Source of the DNA: JABDLF01 sp041609715
GTDB lineage: Bacteria > Pseudomonadota > Gammaproteobacteria > Steroidobacterales > JABDLF01
Assembly: GCA_041609715.1 (NCBI GenBank)
Contig: JBFIQI010000054.1
Span: 1 to 14,703 of the forward strand
Direction of reading: 5' to 3'
Length of the DNA stretch: 14,703 nucleotides
The position numbers were made by a program, and so were the translations under genes. Each line of letters starts with the position of its first letter. Position 1 is the stretch's first letter. Shown here in pieces: positions 1-6,856 of this stretch. The notes under the pieces were generated by a model. The model did not search any database. It was given only the letters and a program-made list of their open reading frames with translations, and had not been told where the DNA came from.

Positions 1-364
1 GTGGCTGGCCGCCCATCAGCAAGCGGGAGAGTTCGGGGCGTCGGGGGCCGATTTGCAAGCCACGCTGGCGGAACTCACGGTCCAGAGTGCTGCCAGCGCG
101 GTGCGTCAGCATGCCCCGGATGCCCGATTGCTCATCATCTGCGGGGGCGGCGTGCACAACACTGATCTGGTCAATCGCCTGGCGCGAGCTCTCCCCGGAA
201 TGCAAATCAGCAACGCCTCACTCCTGGGTATCGACGCCGACTATGTGGAGGCTGCGGCCTTCGCCTGGTTGGCGCAGCGGACACTGGCGGGATTACCCGG
301 CAACGTCCCTGGGGCCACCGGGGCAAGCGGCCCAGCGGTGCTGGGCGCCATCTACCCTGCCTGA
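1..364 (+). CDS. anmK: Anhydro-N-acetylmuramic acid kinase, C-terminal part (cut by left window edge)
   Basis: The reading frame is open from the left edge (first full codon at base 2) to the TGA at 362-364, giving about 120 residues of the C-terminus. Visible family signatures are the glycine-rich nucleotide-fold segment ICGGGVHN (codons near 146-169), the segment around LGIDADYVEAAAFAWLA, and the terminal LPGN...TGASGPAVLGAIYP. These match the end of AnmK, a cytoplasmic ASKHA-fold kinase. AnmK uses ATP to open and phosphorylate 1,6-anhydro-MurNAc to MurNAc-6-phosphate during peptidoglycan recycling. The N-terminal half and the start lie outside the window. In pseudomonads anmK sits beside erpA and an M23 peptidase (family knowledge); here erpA is present but ppk1 and ppx lie between them. 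Confidence 0.93.
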   Translation, partial: WLAAHQQAGEFGASGADLQATLAELTVQSAASAVRQHAPDARLLIICGGGVHNTDLVNRLARALPGMQISNASLLGIDADYVEAAAFAWLAQRTLAGLPGNVPGATGASGPAVLGAIYPA

Positions 365-412
365 CGGCTAAACTGTGACGTCGCCGCTGGCGCCGGCCTC
401 GTTACCCGGCGC

Positions 413-418
413 TATACT
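413..418 (+). promoter_or_regulatory. Possible -10 element for ppk1
   Basis: TATACT lies 22 bases before the ppk1 ATG, in the 76-base gap after anmK, and resembles a sigma-70 -10 hexamer. No convincing -35 hexamer stands 16-18 bases upstream, so this is a weak prediction. ppk1 could also be read through from anmK. If transcription does start here, the transcript begins just before the ATG at 441, which argues against the longer GTG start at 375. Confidence 0.25.
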
Positions 419-440
419 TGTGGTTTGCAGGGGACGCTGC

Positions 441-2519
441 ATGGATGATACCGACCTCAAAAGGCCTGAAAATTTCATTAACCGGGAACTGAGCTCTTTG
501 CAGTTCCAGAGGCGGGTGCTTGCGCAGGCGACAGATACCCGGGTACCGCTGCTGGAACGAGTGCGTTTCCTGTGCATCAGCTGCACCAATCTTGACGAGT
601 TTTTTGAAGTACGCGTAGCGGGTCTGCGACAGATGTACGAGGCCGGTTCGGTCCAGGCCGGGCCCGACAACATCCCGCCCGGCGAGCTGCTGGCGCTCAT
701 CAGCCAGCACGCCCAGCGCATCGTCAGCGACCAATACCGGGTATTCAATGACGAGCTCATGCCGGAGCTCGACGCCAAAGGCGTGCGTTTCATACGCCGC
801 AAGGACTGGAATGAAGCTCAGACGGCCTGGCTGGAACGTTATGCCATGGAGGAAGTGTTCCCGGTGCTCAGCCCGCTGGCGCTGGATCCGGCGCACCCCT
901 TCCCGCGCATCATCAACAAAAGTCTGAACTTCATTGTTGAACTCAAGGGCAAAGACGCTTTTGGTCGCAACTGCAAGCAAGCGGTGGTCCAGGCGCCGCG
1001 TGTGTTGCCACGGCTGATCAGGTTGCCACAGTCAGAGTGCGGCGGCGGACCCAACGATTTTGTGTTTCTGTCGTCGGTAATCCACCAGTTCATCGATGCC
1101 CTGTTTCCCGGAATGCGGGTAATCGGCTCGCATCAGTTTCGGGTGACCCGCAACAGTCACCTGTATGTGGAAGAGGAAGAAGTCGACGATCTGCTGCGTG
1201 CGCTGGAAGGTGAGCTGGCGGCGCGACATTACGGCGATGCAGTACGGCTGGAGGTCACCGAGGAATGTCCGGATGAGCTGACGCGTTACCTGCTGAACGA
1301 ATTTGGCCTCGGCGAGTCCGATCTGTACCGGGTCAACGGGCCGGTCAACATTAACCGGGTGCAGGCGGTGTTCGACCTTGTGGAAGCGCCCGATCTCAAA
1401 TATCCCCCGTTCGTCCCCGGGGTGCCCGCAGAATTCGCCAGCGGCGCCAGCAAGTTCGACGTTATCGCGCGCCGCGACGTGCTGCTGAACCACCCTTATG
1501 AGTCCTTCCTGCCGGTTGTGGAGTTCCTGCGGGAAGCAGCGCTCGACCCCAACGTGGTAGCCATAAAGCAAACCCTGTACCGGACCGGCTCGGACTCCAT
1601 CGTGGTGGACGCTCTGGTAGAGGCGGCCCGGGCCGGCAAGGAAGTTATCGCGGTGGTTGAATTACGGGCCCGTTTCGACGAGGCCGACAATATTGCTTTG
1701 GCCAATCGCTTAACCGAAGCGGGCGCCCATATTGTTTACGGCGTCGTCGGTTTCAAGACCCACAGCAAGATGTCCCTGGTGCTGCGCCGCGAAGCCGGCA
1801 AGCTGCAGCCTTACGTGCATCTGAGCACCGGTAACTATCACGCCAGCACCGCGCGCATATACACAGACTACGGCCTGTTCACTGCGGACGCCGAGATCGG
1901 CGAGGACGTGAATCGCCTGTTTCAGCAACTCACCGGGCTTGGCAAATTCACCGGCATGACCAAGTTGCTGCAATCACCCTTCACGCTGCACGACGCGATC
2001 ATCGAGAAAATCCATCGCGAAACCCTGCACGCAGAGAACGGCGAGCCTGGCAGAATCGTCGCCAAAATGAATGCGCTCATCGAGCCGGAAGTCATCGAAG
2101 CGCTCTATAAAGCATCGCGAGCCGGCGTACAGGTGCAGTTGATCGTGCGCGGGCTGTGCGCATTGCGGCCCGGAATCCCCGGCCTGTCGGAAAACATCAC
2201 GATCACCTCTTTGGTGGGCCGCTTCCTGGAGCACTCACGGGTCTATTATTTTCACAACGCAGGGGATTTCGAGCTTTACTGCGCAAGCGCCGACTGGATG
2301 GACAGGAATTTTTTTGGGCGGGTCGAGATCTGTTTTCCGATCCTGCGCAAAAAACTGCGGCGCAGGATTATGGAAGATCTCGAAATGCACCTTGCCGACA
2401 ACGCCCAGGCCTGGCATCTGCAGCCCGATGGAAATTATCTGCGTGTAAAGCCCGAACCCGGCCAGCCACATCGGTCCGCTCAGGACTCGATTCTGAAGTC
2501 CCTGGCAATCATGACCTGA
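441..2519 (+). CDS. ppk1: Polyphosphate kinase PPK1
   Basis: A 692-residue protein, close to the 688 of E. coli PPK. PPK1 reversibly polymerises the gamma phosphate of ATP into inorganic polyphosphate, is usually membrane-associated, and autophosphorylates on histidine. The N-terminus (FINRELSSLQFQRRVL) is the typical PPK_N start. Further on are KTHSKM with His441, which corresponds to the phosphorylated His435 of E. coli, followed by YVHLSTGNYH and TARIYTDYGL. Then come CALRPGIPGLSENI and GRFLEHSR with His598 (E. coli His592), and the ASADWM-RN segment. Both catalytic histidines of the phospholipase-D-like fold are therefore intact. I chose ATG 441 over an in-frame GTG at 375 because AGGGGA (429-434) is well placed before it and the family begins here. 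The gene ends 9 bases from the convergent ppx. Confidence 0.97.
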   Translation: MDDTDLKRPENFINRELSSLQFQRRVLAQATDTRVPLLERVRFLCISCTNLDEFFEVRVAGLRQMYEAGSVQAGPDNIPPGELLALISQHAQRIVSDQYRVFNDELMPELDAKGVRFIRRKDWNEAQTAWLERYAMEEVFPVLSPLALDPAHPFPRIINKSLNFIVELKGKDAFGRNCKQAVVQAPRVLPRLIRLPQSECGGGPNDFVFLSSVIHQFIDALFPGMRVIGSHQFRVTRNSHLYVEEEEVDDLLRALEGELAARHYGDAVRLEVTEECPDELTRYLLNEFGLGESDLYRVNGPVNINRVQAVFDLVEAPDLKYPPFVPGVPAEFASGASKFDVIARRDVLLNHPYESFLPVVEFLREAALDPNVVAIKQTLYRTGSDSIVVDALVEAARAGKEVIAVVELRARFDEADNIALANRLTEAGAHIVYGVVGFKTHSKMSLVLRREAGKLQPYVHLSTGNYHASTARIYTDYGLFTADAEIGEDVNRLFQQLTGLGKFTGMTKLLQSPFTLHDAIIEKIHRETLHAENGEPGRIVAKMNALIEPEVIEALYKASRAGVQVQLIVRGLCALRPGIPGLSENITITSLVGRFLEHSRVYYFHNAGDFELYCASADWMDRNFFGRVEICFPILRKKLRRRIMEDLEMHLADNAQAWHLQPDGNYLRVKPEPGQPHRSAQDSILKSLAIMT

Positions 2520-2528
2520 TTGGAATAC

Positions 2529-4067
2529 TCAGCTGAATTCCAGCATCAGGTCGGCACCCCTGAGATAGCGCGCTTCGCTTTCCAGGTCGGCAAAAGTCAG
2601 CGGGTGCGCATCCAGCCAGCCAGCCGCGAATCTTAAACGCAGTTTTCTGCCGCTCGCCTTGACACGAATGTCAGGCAGGTCCTCGGCACTTCGGCCACGT
2701 TTCAACACCACTGCGAGGCGCAGGATGATCGAAAGTTTGCGCACGGCTGCCCGCCACTGCGGCCTCACCCTCTGGAGTTCTTCCCGGGCATAACGCTTGC
2801 GATGCAATGCCACCAGTGCCGCCAGTCGGTCCTGCTCCGGGGTCGAAAATCCGGCGAGATCGGAATTGGCCAACAGGTAGGCACCATGTCGGTGGTAGTC
2901 GGCATGTGCAATTGCCAGCCCCACTTCATGCACGCGTGCCGCCCACCGCAACAGCGATTCGTAAGCCTCATCTTCTAACTTCCAGCGAGTTGCGAGCAAT
3001 TCCAGCAGCGCCACCGCGGCTGCCTCGACGCGGGCGCCCTGGCTCACGTCAACGTTGTAACGCTCCTGCAGCCAGCGCACGCTGCGATCACGAGCATCTT
3101 CGCGACTCATACGGCCGATGAGGTCGAACAGAATGCCCTCGCGCAATGCCCCGTCGGAAACCCGCATCGACTCGATACCCAGCTCCCGAAATACCGATTC
3201 CAGGATTACCACGCCACCCGGGAAAACCGGCACTCGCTCGTTCGCCAGGCCCGGCAGGCTTAGCCGCTCAAGGCTCCCCGCCGCTATCATGTGCTCGTAC
3301 AGCGACTCCAGTCCGGTTTGAGTCAATCCCTCCCTGTAGCCCTGCATGGCGAGCACGCCGGCCGCAGCCCGCACGGTTCCGGAGGCGCCGATAGCTTCCT
3401 CCCAGGCCCAGGCGCGCAATTGCGGCACCACCGGCTCCAACTCGACGCGTGCGGCAATACGCGCCTTTTTCAGGCGTTTGCGGGTTATCCGCCCATCATT
3501 GAAAAATTTGCGGGTGATACTGACGCAACCCATCTGCAGGCTGAACAGTTCCCGCGGCGAAAATCCCTCACCGGCGATAAGCTCGGTACTGCCGCCGCCA
3601 ATATCCACCACCAGCAGGCGCTGTGCATGCATGGGCGAACTGTGGGCGACTCCGGAATAAACAAGACGCGCCTCTTCCCGTCCGGAAACTACTTCGATGG
3701 GATGGCCCAGTGCCTTTTCAGCGCGGCGCCGGAATTTGCCGGCTTTGCGCGCCTTGCGGAAGGTATTGGTCGCAACCACGCGGACTGTATCGGCGTGCAT
3801 GTCACGGATGCGCTGGCCGAATCTGGCCAGGCACGCGAGCGCACGCTCCTGGGACGCTTTGTTGATATTCCCGGACTTGTCCAGGCCCGCTGCCAGCCGC
3901 ACCATTTCACGCAAGCGATCGATCACGACCAAGCGGCCGGCTTCAAACCGGGCCACCTTCATGTGAAAGCTGTTAGAACCGAGATCGACGGCAGCTATGA
4001 TCTCGTCGCCGCCGGGTAGCGACGTTGCATCGTGAACTGCAGACTCAGCAGGATCCGAATCGCTCAC
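2529..4067 (-). CDS. ppx: Exopolyphosphatase (Ppx/GppA family)
   Basis: A 512-residue protein, matching E. coli Ppx (513). It releases phosphate from the ends of polyphosphate chains; some relatives hydrolyse pppGpp. In the ASKHA N-terminal part I see the first phosphate loop DLGSNSFHM (28-36), the catalytic-region segment ATNTFR (99-104), SGREEARL (128-135) carrying the likely catalytic glutamate, and the second phosphate loop DIGGGSTEL (155-163). GALREGILFDL (306-316) follows. The C-terminal HD-like helical part has HEVGLAIAHADYHRHGAYL (380-398) and ends in a Ppx-type tail. The best start is GTG at 4067, which has no strong ribosome site, so a slightly different start is possible. It is the last gene of a minus-strand operon, 27 bases after erpA. 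Facing ppk1, it is more likely Ppx than GppA. Confidence 0.92.
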   Translation of the reverse strand: MSDSDPAESAVHDATSLPGGDEIIAAVDLGSNSFHMKVARFEAGRLVVIDRLREMVRLAAGLDKSGNINKASQERALACLARFGQRIRDMHADTVRVVATNTFRKARKAGKFRRRAEKALGHPIEVVSGREEARLVYSGVAHSSPMHAQRLLVVDIGGGSTELIAGEGFSPRELFSLQMGCVSITRKFFNDGRITRKRLKKARIAARVELEPVVPQLRAWAWEEAIGASGTVRAAAGVLAMQGYREGLTQTGLESLYEHMIAAGSLERLSLPGLANERVPVFPGGVVILESVFRELGIESMRVSDGALREGILFDLIGRMSREDARDRSVRWLQERYNVDVSQGARVEAAAVALLELLATRWKLEDEAYESLLRWAARVHEVGLAIAHADYHRHGAYLLANSDLAGFSTPEQDRLAALVALHRKRYAREELQRVRPQWRAAVRKLSIILRLAVVLKRGRSAEDLPDIRVKASGRKLRLRFAAGWLDAHPLTFADLESEARYLRGADLMLEFS

Positions 4068-4094
4068 CGGATGGCAGCAAGTGGCGCCGAAAGT

Positions 4095-4469
4095 TCAAAC
4101 TGAAAACGAGGAGCCACAGCCGCAGGTGGTGGTTGCCATGGGATTGCGGATGATAAAGCGCGCGCCTTCGAGATCGTCCTGAAAGTCGATCTCCGCCCCC
4201 ATCAGGTACTGAAAACTCATGGGGTCGACCAACAATGTAACGCCGCCGTTGGCAACCTGCATGTCGCCCTCTTCCACTGACTCGTCAAAGGTAAAGCCGT
4301 ACTGGAACCCGGAGCAGCCACCGCCGCTCACGTAAACGCGCAGCTTGAGATCGAAGTTGTTCTCTTCCTCAATGAGCTGCCTTACCTTGGCTGCCGCCGC
4401 ATCGGTGAACACCACTGAGGGCGGCGGCGGCGCATTAGTGCTGGTTCCCGGGGTAGATGTTTTGTCCAT
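4095..4469 (-). CDS. erpA: Iron-sulfur cluster insertion protein ErpA
   Basis: A 124-residue A-type carrier of the HesB/IscA family. Such carriers accept Fe-S clusters from scaffold proteins and pass them to apo-enzymes; in E. coli ErpA serves the isoprenoid enzymes IspG and IspH and others (family knowledge). The three cluster-ligand cysteines are present: Cys52 in SGGGCSGFQYGF, and Cys116 and Cys118 in the terminal CGCGSSFSV. The closeness to E. coli ErpA across LRVYVSGGGCSGFQYGFTFD and the CGCGSSFS end separates it from IscA and SufA. A short proline-rich linker (residues 7-17) precedes the fold and makes it about ten residues longer than E. coli ErpA. The start is ATG 4469, preceded by a weak GCGGA site. 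It lies 17 bases after the bactofilin and 27 before ppx in the same operon. Confidence 0.96.
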   Translation of the reverse strand: MDKTSTPGTSTNAPPPPSVVFTDAAAAKVRQLIEEENNFDLKLRVYVSGGGCSGFQYGFTFDESVEEGDMQVANGGVTLLVDPMSFQYLMGAEIDFQDDLEGARFIIRNPMATTTCGCGSSFSV

Positions 4470-4486
4470 GTTCAGGTATCCGCTGA

Positions 4487-4927
4487 TTATTGTTCCAGTA
4501 CCGGTCTTTGCTGCAGGGGCTCGGGGCTGCTGCTCTGGGCGCTGGTATCGTAAATGGAGGCGGCGTGCTTGCCAGCCTGATGAATCAACTTGCCGTTGAC
4601 CTCGGCGCCGATCGCCATCTCAATAAGATTGTAATAGACGTTGCCAATTACCCTGGCGTTGGCACCCAGCTCGACTCTCTCTTTGGCACTGACATCGCCC
4701 TTGACCGTGCCGTTGAGGATTACATGGGGCACCGCGACGCTGCCTTCGACCATGCCGTCTTCACTGATGCTCAGCACCGACTGGGAATCGGACTCGGCTT
4801 CGATGTTGCCCTGGATCATGCCATCGACATGGAAGCCGCCGCTGAATTGAATATCGCCCTGCACCTTGGTGTTCTGGCCCACCAGCGTATCCACCACCGT
4901 GCTTCTGCGTTTTTTGCCACCAAACAT
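4487..4927 (-). CDS. Bactofilin (polymer-forming cytoskeletal protein)
   Basis: A 146-residue protein of the bactofilin (DUF583, CcmA/BacM) family. Bactofilins self-assemble without nucleotide into filaments on the inner face of the membrane, and commonly position cell-wall enzymes. The core, roughly residues 12-115, shows the short beta-helix repeats of the family: rungs with small hydrophobics spaced by GxI/GxV, such as VQGDIQFSGGFHVDGMIQGNI, with NGTVKGDVSAKERVELGANARVIGNV further on. The N-terminus is short and basic (MFGGKKRR), as in membrane-binding bactofilin tails, and the C-terminus is a disordered Ser/Gln/Pro-rich tail. GGGAG-type spacing is good: GGGAG at 4938-4934 lies 6 bases before ATG 4927 and overlaps the stop codon of the upstream DUF6776-like gene. 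This argues for translational coupling between the two. Confidence 0.93.
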   Translation of the reverse strand: MFGGKKRRSTVVDTLVGQNTKVQGDIQFSGGFHVDGMIQGNIEAESDSQSVLSISEDGMVEGSVAVPHVILNGTVKGDVSAKERVELGANARVIGNVYYNLIEMAIGAEVNGKLIHQAGKHAASIYDTSAQSSSPEPLQQRPVLEQ

Positions 4928-4937
4928 CGAAAACTCC

Positions 4938-5654
4938 CTAGCTATTGGTCGTTACCCAGTCGAATGTCCGCGAAACAGCCGCGACGTCGCGGGTCTTCGG
5001 CGTAACTTCTACATGTATCTTACGCGGCGCGAACCCCTCCGGAAGGACTATCTTGCGCTCAAAGTCCTGAAAGTAGCGAAAATTGAACTCCAGCGGATCT
5101 GCCGTCGGCCCTAACTCTGACATGGCAAGCATTCGGACCGTTCCGTCCAGCGTGCCCTCCACGACAAAGTTTACAACACCGTTGACCCTGCGATCATGCT
5201 TGATGGCGCGTATCAGCACCAGGCTCAGCAAATACGTGCGTTCGGTGTCTGCCGGCACGATCTCCAGCTCCTGCACCTGGAGTCCGCTGCGGCCGTCTTC
5301 CGGAGACACAATACCCCGATAAAACACCAGTTCCTCTCGCTGGGTCTGTATTTGTGCCTGCAGGTCGGCCAGCGATGCTTCGACCTGCTCATAGGCCTCC
5401 TTTTCGACCTGCCGCGAGGTTTCCAGCAGCGCCACCTGGGCCCGCAGCGCCGCATTCTGGGCTTCCAGGGCGCCCAGCTGGTCCTCCAGGTCCGCTACGC
5501 GGGCCCGGGCCTGCAACCAGTTATAGCCACCCTGAACCCGCCCAAATTCGTACAGGCCCCAACCACCCAGTGCCAACAGCAGCACCAGTACTGCAATCGT
5601 GAGACGCGTACGCAGGGGACGATGAGAACGAACAACGAGACGGGTATCTTGCAT
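4938..5654 (-). CDS. DUF6776-like single-pass membrane protein with coiled coil
   Basis: A 238-residue protein of unknown function. The sequence shows a basic cytoplasmic head (1-17, Arg-rich), one transmembrane helix at about 18-36, and a long heptad-like coiled coil at about 48-112 rich in Leu, Ala, Glu and Gln. A C-terminal, probably beta-rich, periplasmic domain occupies 123-238 (for example LLSLVLIRAIKHDRRVNGVV and EFNFRYFQDFERKIVLPEGF). This layout is what I know as the DUF6776 family of gammaproteobacteria, often beside a bactofilin; the family name is from memory. The overall topology resembles envelope scaffold proteins such as PilO, but I see no direct sequence match. It is the first gene of the operon with bactofilin, erpA and ppx. 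The ATG at 5654 has only a weak purine-rich site (AAAGA) before it. Confidence 0.8.
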   Translation of the reverse strand: MQDTRLVVRSHRPLRTRLTIAVLVLLLALGGWGLYEFGRVQGGYNWLQARARVADLEDQLGALEAQNAALRAQVALLETSRQVEKEAYEQVEASLADLQAQIQTQREELVFYRGIVSPEDGRSGLQVQELEIVPADTERTYLLSLVLIRAIKHDRRVNGVVNFVVEGTLDGTVRMLAMSELGPTADPLEFNFRYFQDFERKIVLPEGFAPRKIHVEVTPKTRDVAAVSRTFDWVTTNS

Positions 5655-5698
5655 GAGAATCTTTGCTGGTCGGCAGTACCGCGCCGGGCGGGCGCCAC

Positions 5699-5727
5699 AG
5701 TTTACTTGCGGGCGCGCTGAAAAAGAA
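5699..5727 (-). promoter_or_regulatory. Possible promoter of the DUF6776-bactofilin-erpA-ppx operon
   Basis: On the minus strand TAAACT (5704-5699) resembles a -10 hexamer. TTCTTT (5727-5722) stands 17 bases upstream as a poor -35. It lies in the 123-base divergent gap shared with hemJ. It is the best candidate there, but only a weak match. Confidence 0.2.
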
Positions 5728-5766
5728 GCTCAGTCAGGCTCTCTGGCATAATGCCGGAGTTTCGTG

Positions 5767-5772
5767 AAGGAG
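5767..5772 (+). promoter_or_regulatory. Ribosome binding site that sets the hemJ start
   Basis: AAGGAG lies 5 bases before ATG 5778. It favours that start over the in-frame ATG at 5751, which has no such site and overlaps a CATAAT sequence (5747-5752) that may be a -10 element. Confidence 0.8.
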
Positions 5773-5777
5773 TCGTC

Positions 5778-6200
5778 ATGCTCTGGTTCAAGGCCTTGCA
5801 CATCATCTTCATGGTGACCTGGTTCGCCGGGCTTTTTTACCTGCCCCGGCTGTTTATTTATCACGCGAGCTCCACCGACAGCGTCTCGCTGGAACGCTTC
5901 CAGGTCATGGAAAGACGCTTGATGATCATCATGACCATCGGCGCCGTCCTGACGCTGGTCTTCGGTGCGACCTTGCTGCTTTACTGGCTGACGCCACTGC
6001 TGTCACAGGGCTGGATGCAATTGAAACTGGTCCTGCTGGCCGGCTTGATCGGCTATCACCTGTGGTGCTGGCGCCTGATGGCGAGCATGCGCAGTGACCC
6101 GTTGCAACGCAGCCAGGCCTGGTTGCGCTGGTTTAACGAAATCCCGGGGGCCTTCCTCATCGCAATCGTGCTGCTGGCGGTTTTAAAGCCGTCTTTATGA
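5778..6200 (+). CDS. hemJ: Protoporphyrinogen IX oxidase HemJ-like (UPF0093)
   Basis: A 140-residue integral membrane protein with about four hydrophobic segments: residues 5-22, 48-70, 79-98 and 121-137. HemJ oxidises protoporphyrinogen IX to protoporphyrin IX, the penultimate step of haem synthesis, in bacteria that lack HemG or HemY. The N-terminal signature KALHIIFMVTWFAGLFYLPR followed by LFIYHA (residues 5-30) is the family hallmark, including the conserved His8 and His29. LKLVLLAGLIGYHLW (82-96) and the FNEIPGAFLI end (119-129) also match. The start at ATG 5778 is set by AAGGAG; ATG 5751 would add nine residues not typical of the family. Its stop (6198-6200) overlaps the last codons of the convergent rppH. 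The assignment is firm at family level; the oxidase role is from characterised homologues. Confidence 0.92.
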   Translation: MLWFKALHIIFMVTWFAGLFYLPRLFIYHASSTDSVSLERFQVMERRLMIIMTIGAVLTLVFGATLLLYWLTPLLSQGWMQLKLVLLAGLIGYHLWCWRLMASMRSDPLQRSQAWLRWFNEIPGAFLIAIVLLAVLKPSL

Positions 6201-6719
6201 GCCGCGACGCTTGTTAGCCGGCTTATGCGGCGCTCCTTCAGGAAAAAGATAAGGGGCCAGCTCCTGCAGCGCCTGCCGATACACCTTGCGTTTAAAAAAT
6301 ATGACGCGTTCCGGCGGGTACCAGAAATCGACCCAGCGATAATGATCAAATTCCGGTTTTGCACTGCGATCGAAACGCACCCGCTCTTCCGGGGAGGTGA
6401 GCCGCAGCAAATACCAGCGTTGTTTTTGTCCAACGCACAGGGGGGTACTGTTGGAGCGCTGGTAGCGCCGCGGCAAGCGGTATCGCAACCAGTCGCTGGT
6501 TTCGCCGATGAGCTCAACGTCGTCGTCGCTCAGGCCGATCTCCTCGTGGAGTTCCCGGTACATGGCATTCAGGGGATCTTCGTCCGGCCGGATTCCGCCC
6601 TGGGGAAACTGCCAGCCGCGGCGGCCCACGCGGCGCGCCCAGAATAACTGGTTGCTTTCGTTCGCAAGAACGATACCGACATTGGCCCGAAAGCCTTCGT
6701 CGTCTATGCAATCTACCAT
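6195..6719 (-). CDS. rppH: RNA pyrophosphohydrolase RppH
   Basis: A 174-residue Nudix hydrolase, matching E. coli RppH (176). It removes pyrophosphate from 5'-triphosphate RNA ends and so triggers RNase E-dependent decay. The start GFRANVGIVLAN, the WARRVGRRGWQFPQGGI segment and a complete Nudix box at 41-63 (Gly41, Glu47, Arg55-Glu56, Glu59-Glu60, Gly62) are all present. WLRYRLPRRY, the VGQKQRWYLL strand and the PEFDHYRWVDFWYP segment are specific to RppH rather than other Nudix enzymes. The C-terminus is short and basic. ATG 6719 is preceded by GGAG at a rather long 12 bases. In pseudomonads rppH is next to a HAD-IB phosphatase, as it is here, though the two are divergently arranged in this window. 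Confidence 0.97.
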   Translation of the reverse strand: MVDCIDDEGFRANVGIVLANESNQLFWARRVGRRGWQFPQGGIRPDEDPLNAMYRELHEEIGLSDDDVELIGETSDWLRYRLPRRYQRSNSTPLCVGQKQRWYLLRLTSPEERVRFDRSAKPEFDHYRWVDFWYPPERVIFFKRKVYRQALQELAPYLFPEGAPHKPANKRRGS

Positions 6720-6782
6720 TGTGCTTGATACTCCGTTAACCGAATTCTTTCACACGCCGGCCGCATTTCCCAAATTCTGCCT

Positions 6783-6798
6783 TCACCAATGCTGGTGA
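6783..6798. repeat. Short inverted repeat in the rppH / HAD gap
   Basis: TCACCA and TGGTGA form a perfect 6-base inverted repeat separated by ATGC. It lies in the middle of the 137-base divergent spacer between rppH and the HAD gene. It could be a small operator or a weak hairpin; there is no U-tract, so it is not a normal terminator. A match of this size may be chance. Confidence 0.3.
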
Positions 6799-6808
6799 GC
6801 GCCAGAGA

Positions 6809-6837
6809 TTCCGATTAATCTGCCGCACATGGACAAT
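6809..6837 (+). promoter_or_regulatory. Possible promoter for the HAD phosphatase - permease unit
   Basis: TTCCGA (6809-6814) and GACAAT (6832-6837) are 17 bases apart and sit 20 bases before the HAD gene. Both hexamers match the sigma-70 consensus only partly. Confidence 0.25.
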
Positions 6838-6856
6838 TATTTGCGCGGAGCGCCCC

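Noticed and set aside
375..440. Upstream GTG start for ppk1 adding 22 residues
   Set aside because: ATG 441 has a good AGGGGA site and matches the family N-terminus, and the extra residues show no conservation features. The possible -10 at 413-418 also lies inside the extension.
402..980. Minus-strand open frame of 192 codons over the start of ppk1
   Set aside because: It is antisense to the well-conserved N-terminus of PPK1 and has no ribosome site or recognisable motif.
2505..2545. A bidirectional terminator between ppk1 and ppx
   Set aside because: The gap is only 9 bases and I see no GC-rich stem followed by a T-tract on either strand.
3291..4019. Long open frame on the plus strand (242 codons) across ppx
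   Set aside because: It is fully antisense to a clear exopolyphosphatase gene, its translation shows no family features, and it reflects GC-rich codon bias.
5751..5777. Upstream ATG for hemJ adding nine residues
   Set aside because: AAGGAG is placed for ATG 5778, the family begins there, and ATG 5751 overlaps a possible -10 element.
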